Positions 1-7,221 are shown, numbered from the stretch's first letter. The stretch: 17,327 bases of DNA from an uncultured Novosphingobium sp. (GCA_937996535.1 CALKVF010000012.1:1-17327); one strand, 5' to 3'. The notes: a model not told the origin generated them from the sequence alone. Numbers and translations: made by a program.

Positions 1-59
1 ATGAGACCTTTGCCGAGCGAGGAGACCACGCCGCCGGTGATGAAAATGTACCGCGTCAT
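1..59 (-). CDS. pyrG: CTP synthase, N-terminal fragment (runs off the left edge)
   Basis: Only the first 19 codons are present. They read MTRYIFITGGVVSSLGKG followed by L, the highly conserved start of the synthetase domain of CTP synthase, including the glycine-rich GGVVSSLGKG segment of the ATP-binding loop. The family converts UTP to CTP in the cytosol, using ammonia from glutamine. The rest of the protein lies beyond base 1. The ATG at 59-57 is the natural start because the family nearly always begins this way. No clear Shine-Dalgarno sequence precedes it. It follows secG in the same direction after a 148-bp gap, in the tpiA-secG-pyrG order familiar from alphaproteobacteria. Identification is firm although the piece is short. 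Confidence 0.93.
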   Translation of the reverse strand, partial: MTRYIFITGGVVSSLGKGL

Positions 60-207
60 GGGAGTCGGGCCTTAATCCGGTATGGGGGTATCGGGCAAGC
101 GGTGGCTTGCTCAATCCACAGTTGCATTGATCAATGGCAAGAACCGCAAAGGCCCCTGCCCCGCGCCGGTATCGGGCGGGGTCAAGGCCGTGCTGGTCAT
201 GCGTGGC
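60..207. other. secG-pyrG intergenic region
   Basis: This 148-bp gap holds the probable pyrG promoter, but no single candidate stands out. On the minus strand, TTGAGC at 114-109 is followed 16-17 bases later by GATACC/ATACCC, and TTGCCC is followed by TTAAGG nearer the gene. Both are weak matches to sigma-70 boxes. A perfect 12-bp palindrome, CATTGATCAATG, lies at 125-136. Just after the secG stop, a GC-only hairpin pairs CCCCGC (159-164) with GCGGGG (176-181). It has no convincing U-run, so it is at best a poor intrinsic terminator. No RNA gene was recognised. Confidence 0.4.
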
Positions 208-621
208 TTAGTTGCGCTTGGCGGGGGCGCCGAGCGGATCGGTGCCAGCAGCCGGCGCAGCGGGTGCCGCAGGCTGAGTGCCGGCGGCCGGAAGCGTAGC
301 GCCGCCCAGCGGATCGGCCGGAGCCTGCACCGGGGCCGAATTGCTCTGAGCCGGGCGGTTCAGAGTCTCATCGATGCTGCGGCCGCTGCTCGAACGCACG
401 GCAAGTGCGGCGAGCACAACCGAGAGCACGACGAAGACCGTCGCCAGCACCGCAGTGGCGCGGGTCAGCAGATCGGCCGCGCCGCGTGCCGACATCAGCC
501 CGGTCGGGCTGCCGCCAACGCCGAGGCCGCCGCCTTCGGACTTCTGCATGAGAATCACCGCAACGAGCAGTGCGGCGACAATGGCCTGAACAACGGTCAG
601 GAAAACGAAAATGCTGGACAT
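208..621 (-). CDS. secG: Preprotein translocase subunit SecG
   Basis: SecG is the small accessory subunit of the SecYEG protein-conducting channel in the inner membrane. The 137-residue product has the expected two membrane helices, about residues 3-24 and 55-76. They are joined by the family signature LMQKSEGGGLG (24-34) and a glycine-rich loop ending GLMSARGAADLLTR. After helix 2 comes a tail of about 60 residues rich in Ala and Pro, longer than in E. coli SecG (110 residues) and probably disordered. The ATG at 621 begins directly at helix 1, and a weak GGAA lies upstream of it. The gene sits 82 bp after tpiA and 148 bp before pyrG, all in one direction. Confidence is high from the motif and topology. 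Confidence 0.95.
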   Translation of the reverse strand: MSSIFVFLTVVQAIVAALLVAVILMQKSEGGGLGVGGSPTGLMSARGAADLLTRATAVLATVFVVLSVVLAALAVRSSSGRSIDETLNRPAQSNSAPVQAPADPLGGATLPAAGTQPAAPAAPAAGTDPLGAPAKRN

Positions 622-667
622 GACTGTTCCGCGAGAATGGCTTGGTTGCAGGGCATCTAGGCGCGCT

Positions 668-696
668 TGGTCCGGTGCGCAAGGCGCGGCGGACCA
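668..696. repeat. Interrupted hairpin between tpiA and secG
   Basis: TGGTCCG (668-674) is the exact inverted complement of CGGACCA (690-696). Inside it, GCGC (677-680) pairs with GCGC (684-687) around a 3-base AAG loop. This gives a 7-bp stem, a 2+2 internal loop and a 4-bp stem. It begins 7 bp beyond the tpiA stop, in the tpiA-to-secG direction. No U-run follows on the minus strand, so it is not a standard intrinsic terminator. A role in mRNA 3'-end stability or partial termination is inference. Confidence 0.6.
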
Positions 697-703
697 TTAC
701 ACC

Positions 704-1462
704 CTATTCGCTGGCGTCACCGGCAGCGGCGAGGACGATCGCAAGGAAGTTTTCGGCCGAAAGGCTGGCCCCGCCGACGAGCGCCCCGCCAACATCCTCT
801 GCGCCGAGCAGTTCGGCCGCATTGCCGGCATTGACCGAGCCGCCGTAGAGGATCCGCACCGCTGCGCCCTTGGCACCAAGCACGGCGTTGAGCTTGGCGC
901 GGATCGCGCGGTGCATGGCGCTGACGTCATCGACCGATGGCACCCGCCCGGTGCCGATCGCCCAGACGGGTTCATAAGCCACGGTGATCCGCGTGGCGGC
1001 GGCATCGCCCGCCGGCAGCGAACCTTCAATCTGGCCGCAGACGACGGCTTCGGCCTGACCGGCATCGCGCTCGGCCTCGGTTTCGCCAACGCAGACGATG
1101 ACATCGAGCCCGGCTTCGAGTGCGGCTTCAGCCTTGGCGCGCACCACGGCGTCGGTTTCGGCGTGCAGCGCGCGCCGTTCGGAGTGGCCGACGATGGTAA
1201 AGGTCGCGCCGCAATCCTGCAGCATGGCGGCAGAGATGTCGCCGGTGAAGGCTCCGCTCTGCTTGACGTGACAATCCTGCCCGCCAACCGTGATCGCCTG
1301 GGCGGCTTCTGCCATCGGGTGAACCAGCGTGAACGGCGGCGCGATGGCAATATCGACACCCGGATGACGCGCCGCGCCCCGATCAATCGCGCGCGCTTCG
1401 GCGAGCATCGCGCGGGTGCCGTTCATCTTCCAGTTGCCGACGATATAGGGCCGGATCGACAT
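704..1462 (-). CDS. tpiA: Triosephosphate isomerase
   Basis: This glycolytic and gluconeogenic enzyme interconverts dihydroxyacetone phosphate and glyceraldehyde 3-phosphate in the cytosol. The 252-residue product has family-typical length and all catalytic parts: N10 and K12 in the NWKMNG motif, H93 in VGHSERR, and E164 in AYEPVWAIGTG. It also has the phosphate-binding loops around YGGSV (206-210) and the GALVGGASL segment near 226-234. The reading frame is open for 24 more codons upstream. The ATG at 1462 is preferred because MSIRPYIVGNWKMN matches the family start and a good Shine-Dalgarno (GAGGAA, 1474-1469) lies 6 bases before it. It is divergent from ppiD and probably the first gene of the tpiA-secG-pyrG string. 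Confidence 0.97.
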   Translation of the reverse strand: MSIRPYIVGNWKMNGTRAMLAEARAIDRGAARHPGVDIAIAPPFTLVHPMAEAAQAITVGGQDCHVKQSGAFTGDISAAMLQDCGATFTIVGHSERRALHAETDAVVRAKAEAALEAGLDVIVCVGETEAERDAGQAEAVVCGQIEGSLPAGDAAATRITVAYEPVWAIGTGRVPSVDDVSAMHRAIRAKLNAVLGAKGAAVRILYGGSVNAGNAAELLGAEDVGGALVGGASLSAENFLAIVLAAAGDASE

Positions 1463-1468
1463 GGGGTG

Positions 1469-1474
1469 TTCCTC
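1469..1474 (-). promoter_or_regulatory. tpiA ribosome binding site
   Basis: GAGGAA on the minus strand, 6 bases ahead of the ATG at 1462. It decides the tpiA start in favour of the shorter reading frame. Confidence 0.75.
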
Positions 1475-1515
1475 GCTGGGTAATTTCGGTGGCGGAGCGG
1501 CCGCCTGCACCTTGC

Positions 1516-1544
1516 GCCTAGGATAGCGAATCACGGCTTGTCAA
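1516..1544 (-). promoter_or_regulatory. Candidate tpiA promoter
   Basis: A perfect -35 box, TTGACA, lies at 1544-1539 on the minus strand. A 17-base spacer leads to CTAGGC at 1521-1516, a poor -10 box (TAGGCG at an 18-base spacing is an alternative). Transcription would start about 50 bases ahead of the tpiA ATG. The -35 match and its place in the divergent gap are the support; the weak -10 keeps this tentative. Confidence 0.4.
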
Positions 1545-1596
1545 AGGCTCAAACCCGCTTCCTGCTCAAAAGACCGGAAAGTTGGCCCTTGCGCCA

Positions 1597-1625
1597 TTGC
1601 GACTTGGCACAAGGCGTCTTAAAGC
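1597..1625 (+). promoter_or_regulatory. Weak candidate ppiD promoter
   Basis: TTGCGA (1597-1602), a 17-base spacer and TAAAGC (1620-1625) resemble a sigma-70 promoter about 50 bases ahead of the ppiD ATG at 1676. The match is partial, and nothing else in the 213-bp divergent gap looks better on this strand. Confidence 0.28.
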
Positions 1626-1675
1626 GCCGGCCCATGTGCCGCGCGGCGGTGCGCGAATTGTTTGGCGACGGACTC

Positions 1676-3613
1676 ATGCTGCAGACTTTCCGGAATTTCT
1701 TTGGCTCGAAGCTTGGCGTTGGGGTGACCCTCGGCTTCCTTGGCCTGATCTCGCTGGCCTTCATCGGCGGCGATGTGGCCTCGGGGATCGGATTTGGCTC
1801 GGGCTCGGGCGGGACGCGGCTGGCGACGGTCGGCAGCTCGCGGATCGAAGCGGCTGATCTCGACGTTGCCTCGAAGCGGCAGGTCGAACGCCTGCGCGAA
1901 CAGTATCCCACGCTCGACATGCGCAGCTTCATTGCCCAGGGCGGGCTTGACCAGATGCTCGACAGCCTGATCGATCTTGCGGCGATCCGCGAATTCGGCA
2001 AGCGCGCGGGCATCGTCGTGGGCGACCGCCTGATCGACAGCGAAATCGCCAAGATCCAGCGCGTTCAGGGCGTCGATGGCAAGTTCAGCGAAGCGTCCTA
2101 TCAGCTGTTCCTGCGTCAGGAAGGCCTGAGCGACAAGCAGCTGCGCGAACGCATCGGCGCGATGCTGCTCGAAAAGCAGCTGCTTTCGGCCACCCAGTTC
2201 GGGATCGGCGTGCCGGTCGGCGCGATGGAGCGCTATGCCGGGATCGTCACCGAACGGCGCACTGGCACGATCATCATGCTACCGTCCGCTGCCTTCGCCC
2301 CTGCCGCCGCTCCCACCGAGGGCGAGATCAAGGGCTGGTATGCATCGCATAAGGCGGATTACCTCCAACCCGAACGCCGCACGATCCGCTATGTCACTTT
2401 TGACAATAGCGTGGTGAAGTCGGTCCCCGCACCGACCGAGGCCGAGATCGCGGCGCGCTACAACACCAACAAGGCCAAGTACGCCGCCAGCGAAACCCGC
2501 AAGGTCTCGCAGTTGGTCGTGACTTCCGAAGCCGCCGCGCGCGAAATCGCCGGCGCGGTGGCCGCCGGCAAGTCGCTCGATGCCGCCGCTTCGGCCAAGG
2601 GGCTGTCGGTTGGTTCGCTGGGCTCGGTCAGCCGCGCCGCGCTGTCGACCCAGACCAGCTCGGGCGCTGCCGATGCAGTGTTCGCTGCCGCCAGCGGCAA
2701 GCTGATCGGCCCGGTCAAGGCGCCGCTTGGCTGGCTGCTGCTGCGCGTCGATGCGGTTGACGGCAAGGCCGGCAAGACGCTCGATCAAGCCCGCGGCGAA
2801 CTGGTGGCTGAAATCACTGCTGAAAAGCAGCGCGCCGCGCTGACCGACTTCTCGGCCAAGATCGAGGACGAGTTCAACAACGGCGCAAGCCTTGCCGACA
2901 TCGCCAAGGAACTCAATCTGACCATCGCCACCACCCCGATGCTGACGGCGGACGGGTCGGTGTTCGGCAATGCGGCGCAAAAGGCGCCGGCCGTGCTGAC
3001 CAAGGTCATGCAGACCGCCTTCATGATGGAAGGCGAAGGTCAGGCCCAGCTCGCCGAAGTCGAAACCGGCAAGTCGTTCGTGATCTTCGATGTCTCGGCG
3101 ATCGAACCCGCCGCTGCTCCGCCGCTTGACCAGCTGCGCGGTCAGCTGGTGGGCGACATCAAGCTGGCCAAGGGCGCCCAGGCGGCCAAGGCTGCGGCTG
3201 AACGCCTCCAGGGCCTGATTGCCAAGGGCGCTGAACCCGGCGCTGCCATGCAGCAGCTGGGCGTGGCCCTGCCCCCGGTCGACCGGGTCGATATGATGCG
3301 CCAGCAGGTTCAGGCGCTGGGTGACAAGACCCCGCCTCCGGTGCTGCTGCTGTTCTCGACCGCCAAGGGCAAGACCCACCTGATGGCCGCTCCGCGCAAC
3401 CGAGGCTGGTATGTGGTGAGCGTTGCCAATGTCATTCCGGGCCAGATCGCGGGCAACGACCCGCGCCTTGCCGGCTTCGCCAAAAGCATCGCCCAGACCT
3501 ATGGCGGTGAATATGGCGACGAACTGCGTGCGGCGATGGCCGGTGTGGTTGGGGTGAAGCGCAACGACGCAGCGATCAAGGCGGCTCGCACCCGGCTTGG
3601 CGGCGGCAACTGA
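1676..3613 (+). CDS. ppiD: PpiD-like membrane-anchored periplasmic folding factor (SurA_N / parvulin-type)
   Basis: A 645-residue inner-membrane chaperone-like protein. A short cytoplasmic N-terminus (MLQTFRNFFGSKLG) is followed by one membrane helix at about 13-34. A SurA_N-type helical chaperone region spans about 48-200. A diverged parvulin-type PPIase domain lies at about 276-362, with the typical end GPVKAPLGWLLLRVDAVDG, and a long helical C-terminal part follows. By family knowledge, PpiD helps newly translocated proteins fold at the Sec exit. The parvulin domain has KVSQLVV where active enzymes usually have a His (RASHIL type), so it may lack isomerase activity, as in E. coli PpiD. The open frame extends upstream to a TTG at 1538. 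The ATG at 1676 is chosen because it gives a normal membrane anchor. It ends 11 bp before trpE, so the two are probably co-transcribed. Confidence 0.85.
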   Translation: MLQTFRNFFGSKLGVGVTLGFLGLISLAFIGGDVASGIGFGSGSGGTRLATVGSSRIEAADLDVASKRQVERLREQYPTLDMRSFIAQGGLDQMLDSLIDLAAIREFGKRAGIVVGDRLIDSEIAKIQRVQGVDGKFSEASYQLFLRQEGLSDKQLRERIGAMLLEKQLLSATQFGIGVPVGAMERYAGIVTERRTGTIIMLPSAAFAPAAAPTEGEIKGWYASHKADYLQPERRTIRYVTFDNSVVKSVPAPTEAEIAARYNTNKAKYAASETRKVSQLVVTSEAAAREIAGAVAAGKSLDAAASAKGLSVGSLGSVSRAALSTQTSSGAADAVFAAASGKLIGPVKAPLGWLLLRVDAVDGKAGKTLDQARGELVAEITAEKQRAALTDFSAKIEDEFNNGASLADIAKELNLTIATTPMLTADGSVFGNAAQKAPAVLTKVMQTAFMMEGEGQAQLAEVETGKSFVIFDVSAIEPAAAPPLDQLRGQLVGDIKLAKGAQAAKAAAERLQGLIAKGAEPGAAMQQLGVALPPVDRVDMMRQQVQALGDKTPPPVLLLFSTAKGKTHLMAAPRNRGWYVVSVANVIPGQIAGNDPRLAGFAKSIAQTYGGEYGDELRAAMAGVVGVKRNDAAIKAARTRLGGGN

Positions 3614-3624
3614 GCGAATTCGCC

Positions 3625-5142
3625 ATGACCAGCCTGACGCCTGAGAACTGGGACACGGCCAAGGCCGCGCTGGCCTCGGGCCGTCCGGGGGTGATCTGGC
3701 GCCGGCTGATTGCGGACACCGAAACGCCGGTTGGCGCGGCGGTAAAGCTGATCGAGGACGGTCGCGGCGATTTCCTGCTGGAAAGCGTCGAGGGCGGCGA
3801 AGTGCGCGGGCGCTACAGCCTGCTGGGGCTCGATCCCGATCTGGTGTTCCGGGCCAAGGGCGCGGCGGCAGAAATCAACCGCAACTGGCGGCATGACCGC
3901 GAGGCGTTCACCCCGCTTGCCGGCGACAGCCTGAGCGAGCTGCGTGCGCTGGTCGAGGCCTGCAAGTTCGACGTGCCGGCGGCCCTGCCCCCGGTGCTCG
4001 CCTGTCTGGTCGGCTATTTCGGCTATGAGACCTACGGCCTCGTCGAAAAGCTGCCGCGCCCGGCCGACAACGAACTTGATCTGCCCGACATGCTGTTCGT
4101 CCGCCCGGCGCTGATCCTGGTGCTCGACCGGCTCAGCGATGAACTGTTCTGCGTTGCCCCGGTGTGGCCGGGCGATGCGGCGCCGGACCGCGCGCTTGCC
4201 GCTGCGCAGGAGCGGATCGACGAAGCCCTGCGCCGGCTTGGCGATCCTGTCCCCTCCGGCACCCGCGATGCCAGCCTGCCCGAGCCTGTGCTGACCCCGG
4301 TGCTTCCCGCCGGCCGCTACGGCGAGATGGTTGCCAAGGCCAAGGGCTATATCGAGGCGGGCGACATCTTCCAGGTGGTGCTGGCCCAGCGCTTTACCTC
4401 GCCCTTCACGCTGCCGCCGCTGGCGCTCTACCGCGCGCTGCGCCGGGTGAACCCCTCGCCCTTCCTCTATTTCCTCGACCTGCCGGGATTTGCGCTCACC
4501 GGATCGAGCCCCGAAATCCTCGTGCGGGTCCGCGATGGCGAAGTGACCATCCGCCCGATCGCCGGCACCCGCCCGCGCGGCAAGACCGCCGAAGAGGACA
4601 AGGCCAACGAGATCAGCCTGCTCGCCGATCCCAAGGAACGCGCCGAACATCTCATGCTGCTCGATCTTGGCCGCAATGACGTTGGCCGGGTGGCCGAAGC
4701 GGGGACTGTGCGGGTCACCGAAAGCTATACGGTCGAGCGTTACAGCCACGTGATGCACATCGTTTCGAACGTGGTCGGCCAGCTTGATGGCGCCAATCAC
4801 GATGCGATCGACGCCATGTTCGCCGGTTTTCCCGCCGGCACCGTCAGCGGCGCGCCCAAGGTTCGCGCCTGCCAGATCATCGCCGAACTCGAACCCGAAA
4901 CGCGCGGTGCCTATGCCGGCGGCGTTGGCTACTTCGCGCCCGATGGCAACCTCGACAGTTGCATCGTGCTGCGCACCGGGGTGGTCAAGGATGGCACGCT
5001 CCACGTTCAGGCTGGCGCGGGGATCGTTGCCGACAGCGATCCGGCCTATGAACAGCGCGAGTGCGAGGCCAAGGCCGGCGCGCTGATCGCGGCGGCGCGT
5101 GAAGCTGTGCGGGTCGCTGGTGAGGCGGGATTCGGGCAATAG
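3625..5142 (+). CDS. trpE: Anthranilate synthase component I
   Basis: TrpE makes anthranilate from chorismate, using ammonia delivered by the glutaminase subunit TrpG; it is the first committed step to tryptophan. The product is 505 residues, normal for the family. The N-terminal domain carries the LLES motif (51-54) that forms part of the tryptophan feedback site. The chorismate-binding domain spans about 225-487, with AGDIFQVVLAQRF (245-257), PIAGTRPRG (311-319), the LLDLGRNDVGR segment (345-355), GTVSGAPKVRA (405-415) and the closing AGAGIVADSDP. It starts 11 bp after ppiD with no room for a leader peptide or attenuator. Its partner trpG lies 2.2 kb downstream, beyond two hydrolase genes. 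The motifs favour TrpE over the related PabB or salicylate synthases, and the trp context supports this. Confidence 0.96.
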   Translation: MTSLTPENWDTAKAALASGRPGVIWRRLIADTETPVGAAVKLIEDGRGDFLLESVEGGEVRGRYSLLGLDPDLVFRAKGAAAEINRNWRHDREAFTPLAGDSLSELRALVEACKFDVPAALPPVLACLVGYFGYETYGLVEKLPRPADNELDLPDMLFVRPALILVLDRLSDELFCVAPVWPGDAAPDRALAAAQERIDEALRRLGDPVPSGTRDASLPEPVLTPVLPAGRYGEMVAKAKGYIEAGDIFQVVLAQRFTSPFTLPPLALYRALRRVNPSPFLYFLDLPGFALTGSSPEILVRVRDGEVTIRPIAGTRPRGKTAEEDKANEISLLADPKERAEHLMLLDLGRNDVGRVAEAGTVRVTESYTVERYSHVMHIVSNVVGQLDGANHDAIDAMFAGFPAGTVSGAPKVRACQIIAELEPETRGAYAGGVGYFAPDGNLDSCIVLRTGVVKDGTLHVQAGAGIVADSDPAYEQRECEAKAGALIAAAREAVRVAGEAGFGQ

Positions 5143-5143
5143 C

Positions 5144-5171
5144 TTGACCCGGCGGGTTGTGGCGGTAGCTT
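5144..5171 (+). promoter_or_regulatory. Candidate promoter for the MetX-like hydrolase gene
   Basis: TTGACC (5144-5149), a 16-base spacer and TAGCTT (5166-5171) lie in the 35-bp gap after trpE. The ATG at 5178 begins only 6 bases after the -10 box, where transcription would be expected to start. There is no Shine-Dalgarno in the gap, so a leaderless mRNA is possible. The prediction rests on sequence match and spacing only. Confidence 0.4.
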
Positions 5172-5177
5172 GCCGCC

Positions 5178-6254
5178 ATGCGTAAACTGCTTCCGGCCCT
5201 TGCCGCCATCGCCGCCCTGTTCTCCGCCCCGGTCCATGCCGAGGATTGGCAAAAACGGGCCACCGAACACGACGTCACCCTGCGTGATTTCGGCTTTGCC
5301 GATGGCCAGAAACTGCCAGCGGTCAATGTCCATGTGACTACGCTCGGCAGCCCGCACCGCGGCGCCAATGGCGAAATCGACAATGCGGTAATGGTGCTGC
5401 ACGGCACCGGCGGTTCGGGCTGGCAGTTCTTTCGCCCGCAATTTGCCGATGACCTCTATGGCCCGGGCCAGGTGCTCGACATCACCAAGTATTACGTGAT
5501 CCTGCCGGATTCGCTCGGTCACGGCAAAAGCGCCAAGCCCAGCGACGGGCTGCGCATGGCCTTCCCGCACTATGACTATGACGACATGGTTCAGGCGCAG
5601 TACCGGATGCTGACCGAGGGACTTGGGGTCAACCGGCTTGAGCTGATCCTCGGTACCTCGATGGGTTGTATGCACGCCTTCGTCTGGGGTGAAGCGCACC
5701 CCGGCTTTGCCCGCCGGCTCGCGCCCTTTGCGTGCAATGCGGTGGAAATCGCCGGGCGCAACCGCATGTGGCGCAAGATGTCGATCGACGCGATCGAAGC
5801 CGATCCGCTGTGGAACGGCGGCAATTACACCGCCCAGCCCGAACAGGGCCTGCGCACCGCGCGCGATATCTCGATGATCGCCGGGGCCAATGCCTGGGGC
5901 TTGCAAGCCCAGTTCCCGACCCGCGCCAAGGCCGAGGACTATCTCGCCCAAAGCTATGCCGCGCGCGCCGCAGGCGATCTTGATGCCAACGACCAGATCT
6001 ACCAGCTCGATTCCTCGCGCAATTACAATCCGGCCGCCAACCTTGCGAAGATCACCGTGCCGGTGCTGTGGATCAACAGTTCGGACGATTTCATCAATCC
6101 CCCGGAAATGGGCATGGCGCAAAAGCAGGCAAAGGAGATGCCCCGCGCCAAGTTTATCCTGCTGCCCTACAGCCCCGACACCAAGGGCCACGGCACCCAC
6201 ACCTGGGCCAAGTTCTGGAAAGCCGATCTGGCCAAGCTGATGGCGCAGAAGTGA
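5178..6254 (+). CDS. Secreted alpha/beta hydrolase related to homoserine O-acetyltransferase (MetX-like)
   Basis: A 358-residue alpha/beta-hydrolase-fold protein with an export signal: MRK, a hydrophobic run to about residue 17, and a probable signal peptidase cut after VHA (21). An oxyanion-loop segment, HGTGGSG, is at 75-81. The nucleophile elbow is GTSMG with Ser161. The likely acid is D303 or D304 in NSSDDFINPPE, and the likely base is H338 or H341 in KGHGTHTW. The layout and the DLYGPGQVLD...YYVILPDSLGHGKSAKPSD stretch resemble MetX-type acyltransferases, which are normally cytosolic. Export and the altered elbow (MetX usually GGSMGG) suggest a periplasmic esterase, lipase or acyltransferase of unknown substrate rather than true MetX. 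It sits between trpE (35 bp) and the aminopeptidase gene (1 bp). Fold assignment is confident; function is not. Confidence 0.82.
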   Translation: MRKLLPALAAIAALFSAPVHAEDWQKRATEHDVTLRDFGFADGQKLPAVNVHVTTLGSPHRGANGEIDNAVMVLHGTGGSGWQFFRPQFADDLYGPGQVLDITKYYVILPDSLGHGKSAKPSDGLRMAFPHYDYDDMVQAQYRMLTEGLGVNRLELILGTSMGCMHAFVWGEAHPGFARRLAPFACNAVEIAGRNRMWRKMSIDAIEADPLWNGGNYTAQPEQGLRTARDISMIAGANAWGLQAQFPTRAKAEDYLAQSYAARAAGDLDANDQIYQLDSSRNYNPAANLAKITVPVLWINSSDDFINPPEMGMAQKQAKEMPRAKFILLPYSPDTKGHGTHTWAKFWKADLAKLMAQK

Positions 6255-6255
6255 C

Positions 6256-7221
6256 ATGACCGACCAGCGCCGCACGCTCTATCCGCCGATTGAACCCTAT
6301 GCCAGCGGCACGCTGGACGTGGGCGATGGGCACAGCATCTATTGGGAACGCTGCGGCACGCCGGGCGGCAAGCCGGTGGTGTTCCTGCATGGCGGACCGG
6401 GCAGCGGCTGCAGCGCCGGGCAGCGCCGGCAGTTCGATCCTGCGCTTTATGACGTGCTGCTGTTCGACCAGCGCGGCTGCGGGCGTTCCACGCCGTTCGC
6501 CAGTCTTGAAGCCAACACCACCTGGCACCTCGTTGCCGATATCGAGCGGCTGCGCGAAATGGCGGGGCATGACCGCTGGATGGTGTTCGGCGGGTCGTGG
6601 GGGTCAACCCTGTCGCTCGCCTATGCCCAGACCCACCCGGACCGGGTCAGCGAACTGGTGCTGCGTGGGATCTTCCTGGGCAGTCAGGCCGAGTTCGATT
6701 GGCTCTACACCTATGGCGCCAGCGCGCTTTACCCAGAGGCGTTCGCCGATTTTACCGGCCACATTCCCGAGGCTGAGCGCGGTGAACTGGTTGAAGCCTA
6801 TCATCGCCGCCTGACCAGCCCCGATCCCGAGGTGCGCCTTGCCGCCGCGCGGGCCTGGAGCCTGTGGGAAGCGGTCACCGTGACCTTGCTGCCCGATCCC
6901 GACATGATGGCTGACTTTACTGCCGACGATCACGCCGTGGCCGTCGCGCGGATCGAGAACCACTATTTCCGCCACGATTGCTGGCTGGAGCCCGATCAAT
7001 TGCTGCGCGATGCCCACCGCCTGCGCGGTATTCCCGGGATCATCGTCCAAGGACGGCACGATTGCTGCACCCCGCCGGCAGCGGCCTGGGCGCTCAAGCA
7101 GGCCTGGCCCGAGGTGGAATTGCAGATCGTGCCCGATGGCGGCCACCTCTATACCGAACCCGGCATCACCGATGGCCTGGTGCGGGCGAGCGACCGGTTC
7201 GCCGGCAAGATCGCGCCCTAG
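6256..7221 (+). CDS. pip: Prolyl aminopeptidase (proline iminopeptidase)
   Basis: This enzyme releases N-terminal proline from peptides (peptidase family S33), probably in the cytosol, as no signal peptide is seen. The 321-residue product has family-typical length and the motifs HGGPGSG (45-51, oxyanion region), DQRGCGRS (71-78), and GGSWGS with nucleophile Ser114. The acid is D269 in GRHDCCTP and the base is H297 in DGGHLYTEPG. The start LYPPIEPYASGTLDVGDGHSIYWERCG is characteristic of bacterial Pip. Its ATG lies 1 bp after the stop of the upstream hydrolase, so the two are almost surely co-expressed and perhaps translationally coupled. Both are alpha/beta hydrolases, but their sequences are too different to suggest recent duplication. 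A 76-bp gap follows before trpG. Confidence 0.93.
   Translation: MTDQRRTLYPPIEPYASGTLDVGDGHSIYWERCGTPGGKPVVFLHGGPGSGCSAGQRRQFDPALYDVLLFDQRGCGRSTPFASLEANTTWHLVADIERLREMAGHDRWMVFGGSWGSTLSLAYAQTHPDRVSELVLRGIFLGSQAEFDWLYTYGASALYPEAFADFTGHIPEAERGELVEAYHRRLTSPDPEVRLAAARAWSLWEAVTVTLLPDPDMMADFTADDHAVAVARIENHYFRHDCWLEPDQLLRDAHRLRGIPGIIVQGRHDCCTPPAAAWALKQAWPEVELQIVPDGGHLYTEPGITDGLVRASDRFAGKIAP

Noticed and set aside
611..1483. A 290-codon open frame on the plus strand opposite tpiA
   Set aside because: Antisense shadow of tpiA with no recognisable domain.
1601..1625. A sigma-54-like TTGGCAC near the ppiD promoter region
   Set aside because: The downstream TTGC element is missing at the needed spacing.
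1538..1675. An upstream extension of ppiD from a TTG codon
   Set aside because: It would place 46 mostly charged residues before the membrane anchor and run through the divergent promoter region; the ATG at 1676 gives the normal PpiD start.
3614..3624. Search for a trp leader or operator before trpE
   Set aside because: Only 11 bases separate ppiD and trpE, so there is no space for a leader, and no conserved operator could be recognised.
3499..5139. A 546-codon open frame on the minus strand opposite trpE
   Set aside because: It is a mirror of the trpE coding frame in GC-rich DNA. Its product is low-complexity, rich in Arg, Gly, His and Ala, with no family resemblance, while trpE has full motifs.
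5046..6275. A 409-codon open frame on the minus strand opposite the MetX-like hydrolase
   Set aside because: Shadow frame. The plus-strand protein has a signal peptide and a catalytic triad; the minus-strand product has neither motifs nor a ribosome binding site.
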